Shown here piece after piece: positions 1 through 8,824 of a stretch of DNA of 64,000 bases. The translations under genes were made by a program, and so were the position numbers. The stretch comes from Mycoplana rhizolycopersici (GTDB lineage Bacteria > Pseudomonadota > Alphaproteobacteria > Rhizobiales > Rhizobiaceae), in contig NZ_JABXYK010000019.1 in the NCBI RefSeq assembly GCF_013378445.1, positions 22,369 through 86,368 of the forward strand. Reading direction: 5' to 3'. How positions within the stretch are numbered: position 1 is the first letter of the stretch; each line of letters starts with the position of its first letter. Below the pieces are notes generated by a model. That model had not been told where the DNA came from, did not search any database, and saw nothing but the letters and a program-made list of their open reading frames with translations.

Positions 1-109
1 GGTTGAGGTCTGGATGCAGCTTCTTGGCGAGTTTCCTGTAGGCGCTCTGAATGTCCTTCTGGGTCGCGTTCTTGCTCACCTCGAGGACTTCGTAAGGACT
101 GCGGCTCAT
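1..109 (-). CDS. J-domain (DnaJ-class) protein, N-terminal fragment
   Basis: Only the first 36 codons lie in the window; the gene continues leftwards beyond base 1. The minus strand from the ATG at 109 reads [20 protein letters not shown], followed by helix II ([15 protein letters not shown]). This is a J-domain with the diagnostic HPD tripeptide that stimulates the ATPase of DnaK-type chaperones. The domain begins almost at the N-terminus, as in DnaJ and CbpA-like co-chaperones. Nothing downstream is visible, so it cannot be assigned to DnaJ, CbpA or a J-domain-only protein. The family call is firm; the exact identity is open. Confidence 0.85.
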   Translation of the reverse strand, partial: MSRSPYEVLEVSKNATQKDIQSAYRKLAKKLHPDLN

Positions 110-279
110 GCGGACTTCCTTCGGACCCTGTTTTCATCGCGAGGCGGGACGGCAACTGCGCGACGCCCGCAATGCATGCAGCGTGTCACGTCCCGGCCTC
201 GATCTCAATCATAGGGCAGCCAGCGAAAATGGACAGGGTTCCAGCGTGAAGTTGGCAGGCTGAAAACGGGTGGTTGAAG

Positions 280-786
280 TCAGCCACGGTTGAGCGCGAT
301 GTCGCTCGTCGTCACCGTCTTGCCGGTGGAAGGATCGCGATCGATTGTTCGTAGCCTGAGGCCGCTTGCACCGACCTTTTCGATGATCATTTCGGCTGCG
401 CGATCCCCGTTGACGATCTTGTTCCAGCGGACCGCAAGATCGATCGCATCGCCCTTGCGGCGTCCCGACAGCGTCGATCGCCCGCCGGCCGGTCCGACAT
501 AGATGCCGACGTAGCGATTGCCGCGGGCCGTGAGGTCGGCCGAAATCGTTCGATTGACCACGAGCATACCGCGACAGGTCGCCTTCATCGAGACCGACGC
601 AACGCCGGCGGTTGAACGCAAACGGCAATTGACGCTGATCGCCGGCGTGCCGATCCGCATGATGACCGTACCCTTACCACTCCAGTTTCCCGCGAGCGAA
701 TGCAGGAAGGCGCGCTCGTCGGCAAGCGCCGGTGCCGCAAACGACAGGACCAAGGCGACGCAGAGCAATCTTGCAGTCAGCGGCAT
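280..786 (-). CDS. Small exported protein of unknown function
   Basis: A 168-residue protein whose start at 786 is supported by a GAGGTG ribosome site. Residues 1-22 form a Sec signal peptide (hydrophobic core LLCVALVLSFAAPALA, cleavage after ALA). The mature part has an NWSGKGTV segment near the start, two cysteines (CRLRS and CRGM) about 16 residues apart that could form a disulfide, and a mostly beta-strand pattern. I do not recognise a named domain. It resembles the small periplasmic proteins of unknown function common in rhizobia. It is transcribed alone, towards the J-domain gene, with about 170 bases between them. Confidence 0.7.
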   Translation of the reverse strand: MPLTARLLCVALVLSFAAPALADERAFLHSLAGNWSGKGTVIMRIGTPAISVNCRLRSTAGVASVSMKATCRGMLVVNRTISADLTARGNRYVGIYVGPAGGRSTLSGRRKGDAIDLAVRWNKIVNGDRAAEMIIEKVGASGLRLRTIDRDPSTGKTVTTSDIALNRG

Positions 787-1077
787 GGCAGCACCTCGCG
801 CAAACGAAACATACCTCGCCCGGGATATAGTGTGTCCGAAATGGCCAAAGTTCCAGAAGGTCGAAGCTAGAAAAGTCGAACGCCCGCCAAAGACTTATCA
901 GAATTCCTGGCAGACTAGATAAGAAGAGCTATCCCGCGCTCTTCATCTTCGTGATAAAGCATGTGCTAATATACAAATCCTGCAATGGGCTCGTCTGGCT
1001 GAGTTGCTGAACGAGGTGCGCCTGTGCGTGCCCGGTCGGCGAATTCGCCTCTACTCGATTGTTCATGGAGAGAAGAA

Positions 1078-3075
1078 ATGGCTGTTCCCACGATTAGCAT
1101 TGCGCGCGCCGAAAGCCTGGAGAATGGCTATGCCCGCTTCGTGGTGCGCCTGAGCGCACCGACCAGCGACGAAGTTCGCATCGACTATCGCGCAATCGAA
1201 GGGACGGCCCGGAACGCGCCGCTGAATGCGCAGGACTATACGGTTTCGCGCGGCGTGCCGTCGCTCTACGGCCTCGACGCGCTCGTCATTCCGGCCGGCC
1301 AGACGGAAGCGGAGATCTTGGTGCGGGTGCGGCACGATTACGAGGACGAGACCGACGAATCCCTCTGGCTCGAGCTGTTCAATCCGAAAGGTGCCGCATT
1401 TGCCGGAAACCCGGCGGTCTTGCGCACGCTCGGGGTGGCCAAAGATAACGATGGAACAGGCTCGAACCTCGCGCTCTTCGTGTCCAGCCCGACGGTGGTC
1501 GAGGGGCATGGCGGAAACAGGAAGGCGATCTTCGAGGTGCACATATCCGAGGCGCAGGCAAGCGATATGACCTTCAGCTACAGGACCGTTGACGGATCTG
1601 CGCGTGCCGGTAGCGACTACCTGGCCAAGCAGGGGACGGTGAAGATCGGCGCCGGCGAAACGACGGCAACGATCGCCATCGATCTTGTCGAGGACACGGT
1701 GCAGGAGATCAACGAGTTCTTCTCGCTGCTGGTAACCCCGAACAGCGCCATCAAGAACGGCTTTTCCGGCAGCAGCGGCGTGGCGTCCATACTCGATGAC
1801 GATACCAGCAAGTCGCAGCCGGTCATCTCGGTCGAGCGGGCGGACCAGACGGAAGGCGGGACCATGCAGTTCCGCGTCGTCCTGTCACGCGCGACCGACG
1901 AGGAGGTTCGCATCGACTATCGCACACTTGTCGGTTCAGCCGCCGACGCGCCTACTAACAGCCGCGATTTCGCGCCGGAAACGGGAACGCTGGTGATTGC
2001 GGCCGGCAGCCGCGTCGGTTTCGTTTCCGTGCGCGTACGGCAGGATTACCTGGATGAGGTGGATGAGTCGGTCTGGCTGGAACTGTCCAGCGCGACGAAT
2101 GCGCGCTTTGCCGGCAATCACAAGATCGAAAGGGTGCTCGGCGTCGTCCAGGACAATAACGGCACGGGCAGCAATCTCTCGGCCTTCGTTTCCAGCCCGA
2201 CGGTGTACGAGGGCGACAACGGCGATCGGAAAGCCGTGTTCGAAATCCATCTCTCGCAAGCCTATGACAAGAACCTCACCTTCGCATTCAGGACCGCTGA
2301 CATCACCGCCAAAAATGGCAGCGACTATGTCGGCAAGAAGGGCAACGTGACAATTCTGGCCGGACAGAGCGTGGCGGCCGTTACCGTCGATCTCGTCGAG
2401 GACGAGCGACTGGAGGGCGACGAGACCTTTTCTCTCCTTGTCACGGCGCCTGCGGGAGGCATCGTCAAGAATGTGATCACGGCAGGCCGTGCGACGATCG
2501 CCAACGACGACGACATCCACGAGGTCATCAACGGCAATGCGGCCAACAACTATCTTTCCGGCGGCAGCGGCAATGACCGAATCTACGGCTATGGCGGCAA
2601 CGACACGCTGCTTGGCGGGACCGGCAAGGACCGGATGGACGGCGGCTCGGGCAAAGACAAGGTGGATGGCGGGACCGGCAATGACAAGCTGTTCGGCGGT
2701 GCCGGAAACGACACCCTCATCGGCGGTGCCGGTCACGACAAGATGGGAGGGGGTCCCGGACGGGACACGTTTGTCTTCCGTGCGATCGGCGACTCGACGG
2801 TGAAATCGGAAGGGCGCGACAAGATCTCTGACTTCACCCGCGGACAGGACAAGATGGACCTGAAGCTGATCGATGCGAAGATCGGTGCTGCCGGCAACAA
2901 CGCGTTCGTCTTCATCGGCAAGGAGGCCTTCGACAAGAAGGCCGGGGAACTGCGCTACGAGCACAAGAACGGCGATACGCTGGTCACCGCCGACGTGAAT
3001 GGCGACCGGAAGGCGGACTTCGCGATCGTGCTGGAAGGCATCCTGAACCTGAAGGAGACCGACTTCATACTCTAG
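1078..3075 (+). CDS. Calx-beta / RTX secreted calcium-binding protein
   Basis: A 665-residue protein with no Sec signal, starting at the ATG at 1078 behind GGAGAG; an in-frame start at 1024 lacks a ribosome site. Four Calx-beta domains occupy roughly residues 4-125, 130-240, 247-365 and 370-475, with motifs such as DEVRIDYR, DEVDESVWLEL and FVSSPTV. Domains 1 and 3 resemble each other, as do 2 and 4, so the region looks like a duplicated pair. Residues about 478-560 carry RTX nonapeptides (GGxGNDxLxG), which bind calcium in a parallel beta roll. The C-terminal 100 residues (DTFVFRAIGD, ISDFTRGQDKMDL) match the export domain of type I secretion substrates. No type I transporter is encoded nearby, so export would use a pump encoded elsewhere. 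An adhesin or matrix role is inference. Confidence 0.85.
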   Translation: MAVPTISIARAESLENGYARFVVRLSAPTSDEVRIDYRAIEGTARNAPLNAQDYTVSRGVPSLYGLDALVIPAGQTEAEILVRVRHDYEDETDESLWLELFNPKGAAFAGNPAVLRTLGVAKDNDGTGSNLALFVSSPTVVEGHGGNRKAIFEVHISEAQASDMTFSYRTVDGSARAGSDYLAKQGTVKIGAGETTATIAIDLVEDTVQEINEFFSLLVTPNSAIKNGFSGSSGVASILDDDTSKSQPVISVERADQTEGGTMQFRVVLSRATDEEVRIDYRTLVGSAADAPTNSRDFAPETGTLVIAAGSRVGFVSVRVRQDYLDEVDESVWLELSSATNARFAGNHKIERVLGVVQDNNGTGSNLSAFVSSPTVYEGDNGDRKAVFEIHLSQAYDKNLTFAFRTADITAKNGSDYVGKKGNVTILAGQSVAAVTVDLVEDERLEGDETFSLLVTAPAGGIVKNVITAGRATIANDDDIHEVINGNAANNYLSGGSGNDRIYGYGGNDTLLGGTGKDRMDGGSGKDKVDGGTGNDKLFGGAGNDTLIGGAGHDKMGGGPGRDTFVFRAIGDSTVKSEGRDKISDFTRGQDKMDLKLIDAKIGAAGNNAFVFIGKEAFDKKAGELRYEHKNGDTLVTADVNGDRKADFAIVLEGILNLKETDFIL

Positions 3076-3208
3076 CTGGTCTGGGATGTCTGGTCCCTTG
3101 TGGCGAAATCTGGCCGCTAGTCGCCGTTGTGGCGATGTGGCAGGCTCGCGCGTATGGGGCGGCCCGAAAATGCCCGCTACGTCCAGCGACCTGAAAGCGG
3201 AGAAGTCC

Positions 3209-4402
3209 ATGCGCATTCTTTCGCCCGTGCTCGCGGCGGTCGTCACGATCCTTGCGGGACAGCCTTTATACGCCCAGTCCTTGAAGGCGGAGGAGGTTTT
3301 CAGCTCCATCGCGGTGCGACCGCTCAGCGCCCCCGATCCGGTCACAGGTGCGGACGAGAGGGTGCATCTCGCCTATGAGCTTCTGGTCGTCAATCCGAGC
3401 CGTTTATACGTCACTCTTCACAAGGTGGAAGCCATCGAAGCAGAGAGGCGCTTGCTCGGATCGATGGAGGGTGATGCGCTTTCGAAAATGACCACGCCCT
3501 ATGCCGGAACGGGGTTGGAGATTCCTCCAGGGGGGTCTGCGACCGTTTTCATGGATGTCAGCTTTGCTGTCGGCGCACCCCTGCCGTCGGACCTGTTCGC
3601 ACGGATCACCGCCAAGCGGATGGCGGCGGGGGCGGACGGCAAGGCCCAGCCCATGCCGAAGGACAGCCCGATACCGGAAACCTTCACCTTTACCGGCGCC
3701 GGCACCGGTATCGGCAAGCCCGCCGTGGCGGTGGCGCCGCCGCTCAAGGGAGCTGGCTGGGTCGCAGTCAACGGCTGTTGCGACGAGATAACGTCGCATC
3801 GCGGCGCCGTCATGTCGATCAATGGCCGGCTGCGCGTGCCTGAGCGCTTTGCGATCGACTGGGTGAAGATCGACGACAAAGGCAGGCTGTTCGAAGGCGA
3901 CGTCTCGAAGCTGCAAAGCTATCCCTATTACGGCGCGCCGGTACTGGCCGCGGCCGATGGCATCGTCGTCAATCTTTATGACGAGGCGGACGAGCAGGTG
4001 CCCGGCGGGGATGCGAAGGGCATCACCACCGAAAACATCGGCGGCAACATGTTGGTGGTTGATATCGGCGGCGGCGCCTATGCCTTCTACGCCCATCTCC
4101 AGCGCGGCAGCCTAAAGGTGAAGCTTGGTGATCGCGTCAAGACGGGCGAGGTGATCGGCCTGCTCGGCAATACCGGAAACTCTACGGCGCCGCACCTGCA
4201 TTTTCATGTCATGGACGGGCCGTCGCCGCTCGACGCCAACGGGCTACCATTCGTCTTCAAGCGGTTTTCCAGCCAGGGCAAGCTGGCGCCCGGCTCCGAC
4301 GAGGCGATTCAGCGCGGCGAGCCCGCCAGTATCGTCAAGGCGACGTCCGGCGAGCACATCAACCAGTTGCCGCTGAACAACGAGGTCGTAGATTTCGACT
4401 AG
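3209..4402 (+). CDS. Exported M23-family metallopeptidase
   Basis: A 397-residue protein. I place the start at the ATG at 3209, after AGCGGAGAAG, because it gives a proper signal peptide (ILSPVLAAVVTILAGQPLYAQ); an upstream in-frame ATG at 3086 would add 41 residues before it. The C-terminal third is a LytM/M23 peptidase domain: a GAPVLAAADGIVV strand, YAFYAHLQ, GDRVKTGEVIGLLGNTGNS and the zinc-site APHLHFHV motif. The N-terminal part is a beta-rich domain I do not recognise. M23 enzymes cut peptide cross-links of peptidoglycan or other glycine-rich bonds in the periplasm. It lies tail to tail with a GH25 muramidase, which fits a cell-wall role, although substrate is not shown. Confidence 0.85.
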   Translation: MRILSPVLAAVVTILAGQPLYAQSLKAEEVFSSIAVRPLSAPDPVTGADERVHLAYELLVVNPSRLYVTLHKVEAIEAERRLLGSMEGDALSKMTTPYAGTGLEIPPGGSATVFMDVSFAVGAPLPSDLFARITAKRMAAGADGKAQPMPKDSPIPETFTFTGAGTGIGKPAVAVAPPLKGAGWVAVNGCCDEITSHRGAVMSINGRLRVPERFAIDWVKIDDKGRLFEGDVSKLQSYPYYGAPVLAAADGIVVNLYDEADEQVPGGDAKGITTENIGGNMLVVDIGGGAYAFYAHLQRGSLKVKLGDRVKTGEVIGLLGNTGNSTAPHLHFHVMDGPSPLDANGLPFVFKRFSSQGKLAPGSDEAIQRGEPASIVKATSGEHINQLPLNNEVVDFD

Positions 4403-4433
4403 AACATTCCAGCCGAAGCTGTCGTACCGAATG

Positions 4434-5456
4434 TCAGCTCGATTGGCCTGCGACCCAGTTGTGCCAGTCCGCCTCGCTGCCGCGGAATACGTTCAGGTCG
4501 ATCTTGCCGTCGACACCCTGCGACAGGCCCGAGCCGGAATACTGCCAGAACACCCACTTGCGGTTCGGATAACGCACGGAGGGGTGTGCTGCGACCGAGC
4601 GAAGCCAGAACGGATAGTCCTTGAACTCGCCCGTCAGGTTGTCCGCATAGAAATCCGGGGCCGTATAGATGATCGGGCGCTTGCCGTAGTGGCGCTCGAG
4701 CTTGTCCATGAAGACCTGCATCTTCTCCACGACGGTGGCGCGGGAAAGCCGGCGCTTGCACTTCGATTCGCCGTTGTACTCCACATCGATGACCGGCGGC
4801 AGCGCGTCGGGATCTTTGGGCACGTTGCGGATGAACCAGTCGGCCTGTTCGCCTGCCGTCCGGCACCAGTAGAAGAAGTGATAGGCACCACGCTTGATGC
4901 CCGCTTCCTTCGCCTTGCGCCAGTTCGTCTTGAACATCGGGTCGAGATGGTCGCCGCCGTCGGTGGCCTTGATGAAGGCAAAGTTCGCGCCCTGGGTTCG
5001 CAGCGTCACCCAGTCGATGTCGGCCTGCCAGCGCGATACGTCGACGCCGTGGACTGCATGATGTCGAGGGGTGATCTTGCCGAAATTGATCGGCTTGGCA
5101 TCGCGGAAGCGCTGGTTATAGATGCGCGAGCGCTTGCCGGGTTTGATGGTGATGGCGGGTTCGACCGGTGCGATTGCCTCCAGCGGGCGTTGCGTCGGCA
5201 TCGCTGCGGTGCGCGTCAGGTTCTTGAAGGGTTCCTGGTCCGGGACGGGACCTGCCCAAGCCAGTTCATGTGGGGCAGCCTGGTCGGTGTCGGCTTCGCC
5301 GACATCGTTGGCCGGAACGGGGGCCGCGGGACGGACGATGGAACTCGTCGTCTCCTTCGAGGTCAGACCGGCCCGGAGATCATCGACGCCCGAACGCGAG
5401 CAGCCGGATAGCGCGAGGCCGACGAGAAGGATTGCTGGTACAGCCGAAAGACGCAT
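4434..5456 (-). CDS. GH25-family muramidase, lipoprotein
   Basis: A 340-residue protein with an N-terminal lipoprotein signal (LVGLALSGC lipobox), so it is predicted to be membrane-anchored in the periplasm. After a low-complexity linker of about 110 residues comes a glycoside hydrolase 25 domain: HGVDVSRWQ on the first strand, FAFIKATDGGDHLDP, RGAYHFFYW, and the catalytic DxE of VIDVEYN at D224/E226, ending in KWVFWQYSGSG and IDLNVFRG. These are the expected GH25 strands; the family hydrolyses the MurNAc-GlcNAc bond of peptidoglycan. It converges on the M23 peptidase gene with 31 bases between stops, and is separated from phoX upstream by a terminator, so it should have its own promoter in 5457-5700. 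Confidence 0.9.
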   Translation of the reverse strand: MRLSAVPAILLVGLALSGCSRSGVDDLRAGLTSKETTSSIVRPAAPVPANDVGEADTDQAAPHELAWAGPVPDQEPFKNLTRTAAMPTQRPLEAIAPVEPAITIKPGKRSRIYNQRFRDAKPINFGKITPRHHAVHGVDVSRWQADIDWVTLRTQGANFAFIKATDGGDHLDPMFKTNWRKAKEAGIKRGAYHFFYWCRTAGEQADWFIRNVPKDPDALPPVIDVEYNGESKCKRRLSRATVVEKMQVFMDKLERHYGKRPIIYTAPDFYADNLTGEFKDYPFWLRSVAAHPSVRYPNRKWVFWQYSGSGLSQGVDGKIDLNVFRGSEADWHNWVAGQSS

Positions 5457-5768
5457 GGGAACCCGTTACGCAAAACAAATACGGATGGCGGCAATTCCGC
5501 CGCGGAAGCACTCTGAATAATTGCTAACGGAGAATTACCAAAAAAGACTGAATCCAATCTTTACGGCGCGCAAAAGTGGCGGCTGTGACGCCGAAAACGC
5601 AGGTCCGGGAATGGTCGATCCGTGAATTTCACGTGGATGCTGTGCGCTATCGATCTGAAACTACGACACAATAGATCGTGATGGGGATTTGATCCCGGCT
5701 TCCTGAAAAATGCGATTGGCCGGGACGATGCCCGGCCAATCTGGGACAGATACGACAGAGGACAACGA
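5457..5768. other. Intergenic region between phoX and the GH25 gene
   Basis: No credible gene is present. The right part holds the phoX terminator hairpin (listed separately). The left part, 5457-5700, is relatively AT-rich near 5515-5570 and presumably contains the promoter for the leftward GH25 gene; I cannot pick a convincing -35/-10 pair. Confidence 0.5.
5704..5740 (-). terminator. Rho-independent terminator of phoX
   Basis: Perfect 10-bp inverted repeat ATTGGCCGGG/CCCGGCCAAT (5715-5724 and 5731-5740) around a 6-base loop. On the minus strand it is followed by CGCATTTTTC. It lies 29 bases beyond the phoX stop. Confidence 0.8.
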
Positions 5769-7757
5769 TCACACGGCGATCTTGCCACCGCCGATCTTGG
5801 TGATGGCGACGACGGCCGGGCGGACCGGCATGTCGTCCTTGAAGTCCGGCCAGCGGGTGGAGAGGTCCTCGTAGTAGGACGGGCGGCCGTGGCCGTCCCA
5901 GTCCTCGCCACCGTCAGCCGGATGCTGCACGGCGACGAAGGCCGTCTCGTCATCCGGGGTGAACAGCGGGCCGCACATTTCAGCTCCCACCGGCACGCGG
6001 AAGAACAGCTTCGAGGTCGCGCGCGCGTCGCCCTCGGTATCGACCGCCCAGAGCCCGTCTGCGCGACCCGTCGCCTTGTTCGAGTTGCCGTCGGTCGACA
6101 CCCAGAGGCGGCCGGCAGCATCGATGGCACAGTTGTCCGGCATGCCGAACCAGCCGTTCTTCGTTGTTGCGGTGGAGAAGGTGGCACCGACCTCTGCGAC
6201 GGAGGGATCGCCGCATTTCAGGAGAACCTCCCACTTGCCCGAAGTGGCGGTGAAGTCGCCGTCGTCTTCCGTGATCTCGATGATGTGGCCGAAGGCGTTT
6301 TCGGCGCGCGGATTGGCGGCGTCGACCTGGTCGGCCTTGCGCTTGGTGTTGTTGGTCAGCATCACGTAGACCCTGCCGTTGACCCCGTTCGGTTGGACGT
6401 CCTCCGGACGATCCATCTTGGTGGCGCCGAGCAGGTCGCCAGCGCGGCGGGTCTCGATCAGCACGTCGGCCTGGCTGGCAAATCCGTTCTCGGCCGTCAG
6501 CGGGCCTTCGCCATGCACCATCGGCAGCCATTGCATGGTGCCGTCCTCGTTGAACTTTGCGACATAGAGCGTGCCGGCGTCGAGCAGGTCCATATTGGCG
6601 GCGCGGTCGTCGGGATTGTAAGCGCCATCGGTGACGAACTTGTAGACATAGTCGAAGCGCTCGTCGTCGCCGAGGTAGAAGACGACCTTGCCGTTCGCAG
6701 CCACGATCGATTCGGCCCCCTCGTGCTTGGTGCGGCCGAGTGCGGTGCGCTTCTTCGGCACGGACGTCGGATCCATCACGTCCACTTCGACGATCCAGCC
6801 GAAGCGGTTCGGTTCGTTCGGTTCCTTGGCAAGGTCGAAGCGATCGTAGAAGTTGGCCCACTCGTGGCCGCCTTCCGGAACGCCGTAGCGCTCGTAGTTG
6901 CTGGCTTCTGCGTGATCGGCCGGCAGTTCGCCGGAGAAGTAGCCGTGGAAGTTCTCTTCCGCCATGATGTAGGTGCCCCACGGGGTAACCCCGCCGGCAC
7001 AGTTGTTGAGCGTGCCGAAGACCTTCCGGCCGGTGGCGTCGGCGCCGGTCTTGACGCGGTCGTGGCCGGCGACAGGGCCCGTGAGCTGCATCTCGGTGTT
7101 GGCGGTGATGCGGCGGTTCAGTTTGCCCTCCGGCACCACCTGCCACTTGCCGTTCACCTTGCGGATCTCGACGATAGTGCCGCCGTGGGCGGCCATCTCG
7201 ACGTCGACCTGATCCTTCGACAATGCGCCCTGTTTCACCTTGCCGTCGACGATGGTGACGAGGCCGGGGAACATCAGGTGGGGATTGGTGTATTCGTGGT
7301 TGACCACGAGCAGCCCGTGCTCGGACGAGCCTTCAAGCGGAATGAAGCCGACATAGTCGTTGTTGTAGCCGAACTGGCGCTCCTGTGCCGCGGCAGTCTG
7401 CGCCACCGGGTCGAACGCGGGAGAATCTGTAAAAAGCGCATCGCCCCAGCGCAGGAGCACATCGGCATCATAGCCCTCAGCCACGTGGTGTGTCGCATCG
7501 ACGCCGGCTTCGACTTCGGTAAACGAGAAGGCGGAACCGCTGGCCGCACGCGCCTTGTCGGCGCTCATGAGCGCGACGGGGCCGACGGTCGCTGCGATCG
7601 CGGAGACAGCCAGGGAACCCTGCAGGAAGCCGCGGCGCGAAAACCGCTTGCCGATGATTTCGCCCATCGTCGGATTCAGGCTCGGATTATGTCCGTCGCC
7701 GTCCGCCTCCTCGAGTTGCGTCGTCGGGAAGATCTTTTGAGAGAAATGTTCGGTCAT
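5769..7757 (-). CDS. phoX: PhoX-family alkaline phosphatase, Tat-exported
   Basis: A 662-residue protein. The start at 7757 (MTEHFSQ) follows a GGAGAC ribosome site; 34 in-frame residues upstream lack one. Near residue 40 there is a twin-arginine signal (KRFSRRGFLQGSLAVSAIAA), showing export of a folded, metal-loaded protein. The body is the PhoX/DUF839 beta-propeller family: FIPLEGSSEHGLLVVNHEYTNP, NNCAGGVTPWGTYIMAEENF, RTKHEGAESI, and GMPDNCAIDAAGRLWVSTDG. PhoX enzymes are monomeric calcium- and iron-dependent phosphomonoesterases that release phosphate from organic esters in the periplasm. The gene is monocistronic with its own terminator and is divergent from the CBS-domain gene. Phosphate control is expected for the family, but I see no convincing Pho box. 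DUF839 proteins with other substrates exist, so the substrate is inferred. Confidence 0.88.
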   Translation of the reverse strand: MTEHFSQKIFPTTQLEEADGDGHNPSLNPTMGEIIGKRFSRRGFLQGSLAVSAIAATVGPVALMSADKARAASGSAFSFTEVEAGVDATHHVAEGYDADVLLRWGDALFTDSPAFDPVAQTAAAQERQFGYNNDYVGFIPLEGSSEHGLLVVNHEYTNPHLMFPGLVTIVDGKVKQGALSKDQVDVEMAAHGGTIVEIRKVNGKWQVVPEGKLNRRITANTEMQLTGPVAGHDRVKTGADATGRKVFGTLNNCAGGVTPWGTYIMAEENFHGYFSGELPADHAEASNYERYGVPEGGHEWANFYDRFDLAKEPNEPNRFGWIVEVDVMDPTSVPKKRTALGRTKHEGAESIVAANGKVVFYLGDDERFDYVYKFVTDGAYNPDDRAANMDLLDAGTLYVAKFNEDGTMQWLPMVHGEGPLTAENGFASQADVLIETRRAGDLLGATKMDRPEDVQPNGVNGRVYVMLTNNTKRKADQVDAANPRAENAFGHIIEITEDDGDFTATSGKWEVLLKCGDPSVAEVGATFSTATTKNGWFGMPDNCAIDAAGRLWVSTDGNSNKATGRADGLWAVDTEGDARATSKLFFRVPVGAEMCGPLFTPDDETAFVAVQHPADGGEDWDGHGRPSYYEDLSTRWPDFKDDMPVRPAVVAITKIGGGKIAV

Positions 7758-7834
7758 AAGACGGTCTCCAATAGCTGTCGCGGACTCCCGGTTTAGAGTC
7801 GTTCTAGCCTTTAGAGGCAGCATGTATCGGTTTT

Positions 7835-7848
7835 GCGACAATTGTCGC
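7835..7848. promoter_or_regulatory. Perfect 14-bp palindrome, candidate operator
   Basis: GCGACAATTGTCGC is a perfect dyad in the 248-base space between divergent phoX (start 7757) and the CBS-domain gene (start 8006). It has no T-tract and does not follow a gene end, so a dimeric-regulator site is more likely than a terminator. The regulator is not identifiable by eye. Confidence 0.4.
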
Positions 7849-8005
7849 GGTGGGTGCACGGCAAGCCGACTGGCCGATCTCCTGACCGTCCACAGGTGGC
7901 CGTCGGGTCGGATGCGGCGGAAGGAAGCGGTTGTCGAAGCTTCCCGCCGGGTTTAGTTTGGTTGAGACTGGTGACGGTTTCAGGGCTTTGCCGGAGTTGG
8001 AACAG

Positions 8006-8677
8006 ATGCGCGTCAAGGATGTGATGTCGAAGGTCGTCGTCAGGCTTTCACCCGACAACAGTGTCAGGCAGGCCGCAAGGCTCATGCTCGACAACCACAT
8101 AAGCGGTCTCCCGGTCGTCGACGACGAGGGGCATGTGGTCGGCGTCATCACCGAGGGTGATCTCATTCGTCGCACCGAGCTCTGCAGCGGTGTGGCCGGC
8201 ACACCGGCCGATCCGGCGATCCCTGCCGAGACGCGGGCAAGCGCCTATGTAAAGCGCAGTTCGTGGAAGGTCGGGGATGCGATGACTGCCGACCCGGTCA
8301 CCATCGACGAGGACGCCTCGGTCTCGCGCGTCGCGATGATGATGCAGGACCGCGGCGTGAAGCGGATCCCGGTGATGCGCGACGGCCAACTGGTCGGCAT
8401 CGTCAGCCGCGCCGATCTCCTGGAGGCAATCCTGGCCGCCAAGCAGGACGAGATGCAGACCGGCGACGACGCGATCCGGCGAAGCATCCTAGTCCGGCTC
8501 GGCGAGAACACCGGCCTCGAAGGGTTGGGCATCGACGTCACGGTCGTGGACGGGACGGTACATCTCTGGGGCAAGGTGGAGACGGTTGAATGCCGCAAGG
8601 CGGCGCGGGTCGTAGCCGAAGGCGTCCACGGCGTCAGAGGCGTGGTCGAACATTTCCCTGCACTCTTGCCCGGCTAG
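8006..8677 (+). CDS. CBS-domain pair with C-terminal BON domain
   Basis: A 223-residue cytoplasmic protein; the start at 8006 (MRVKDVMSK) is set by GGAG nine bases upstream, while an in-frame start at 7931 has none. It contains two CBS motifs, residues about 5-62 (VRLSPDNSVRQAARLMLDNH, ISGLPVVDDEGHVVGVITEGDLIRR) and about 93-150 (AMTADPVTIDEDA, GVKRIPVMRDGQLVGIVSRADLL), forming a Bateman module that usually binds adenine nucleotides. It is followed by a BON domain (residues about 158-220, IDVTVVDGTVHLWGKV). CBS-BON proteins are common in proteobacteria and are generally assigned sensing roles, but no partner is established here. It lies 147 bases upstream of phosphoketolase in the same orientation, suggesting a shared energy- or carbon-state response. 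Confidence 0.85.
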   Translation: MRVKDVMSKVVVRLSPDNSVRQAARLMLDNHISGLPVVDDEGHVVGVITEGDLIRRTELCSGVAGTPADPAIPAETRASAYVKRSSWKVGDAMTADPVTIDEDASVSRVAMMMQDRGVKRIPVMRDGQLVGIVSRADLLEAILAAKQDEMQTGDDAIRRSILVRLGENTGLEGLGIDVTVVDGTVHLWGKVETVECRKAARVVAEGVHGVRGVVEHFPALLPG

Positions 8678-8683
8678 AGTGGC

Positions 8684-8699
8684 AAGCCCGTCGGGGCTT
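8684..8699 (+). terminator. Short hairpin after the CBS-BON gene
   Basis: AAGCCC/GGGCTT around a 4-base loop, starting 7 bases past the stop. There is no T-tract, so it may attenuate rather than fully terminate before xfp. Confidence 0.3.
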
Positions 8700-8824
8700 C
8701 GGCGCGGTCAAACGCGTGCATCTGCGATGGATGCGCGGCCATCACAGCCCTGCCACAAGCTGCGCCTATGCTGGCGACGGCAAGTTTCAAAGAGTAACGA
8801 TGTCTTTCTGATCGGGAGGCTGGC

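Noticed and set aside
890..925. CTTATC ... GATAAG inverted repeat before the Calx-beta gene
   Set aside because: Only 6 bp with an 18-base spacer in an AT-rich segment, so likely by chance.
1078..3075. RTX and Calx-beta repeats considered as possible CRISPR or tandem DNA repeats
   Set aside because: The repeats are protein-level nonapeptides and domains with diverged DNA; there are no identical spacer-separated repeats anywhere in the window.
5889..7796. A 635-codon plus-strand frame opposite phoX
   Set aside because: Shadow of phoX with the same composition bias; no domain and no start signal.
7758..8005. Pho box for phoX
   Set aside because: CTGTCGC at 7775 resembles half a site, but there is no second CTGTCAT-like repeat at the 11-bp spacing.
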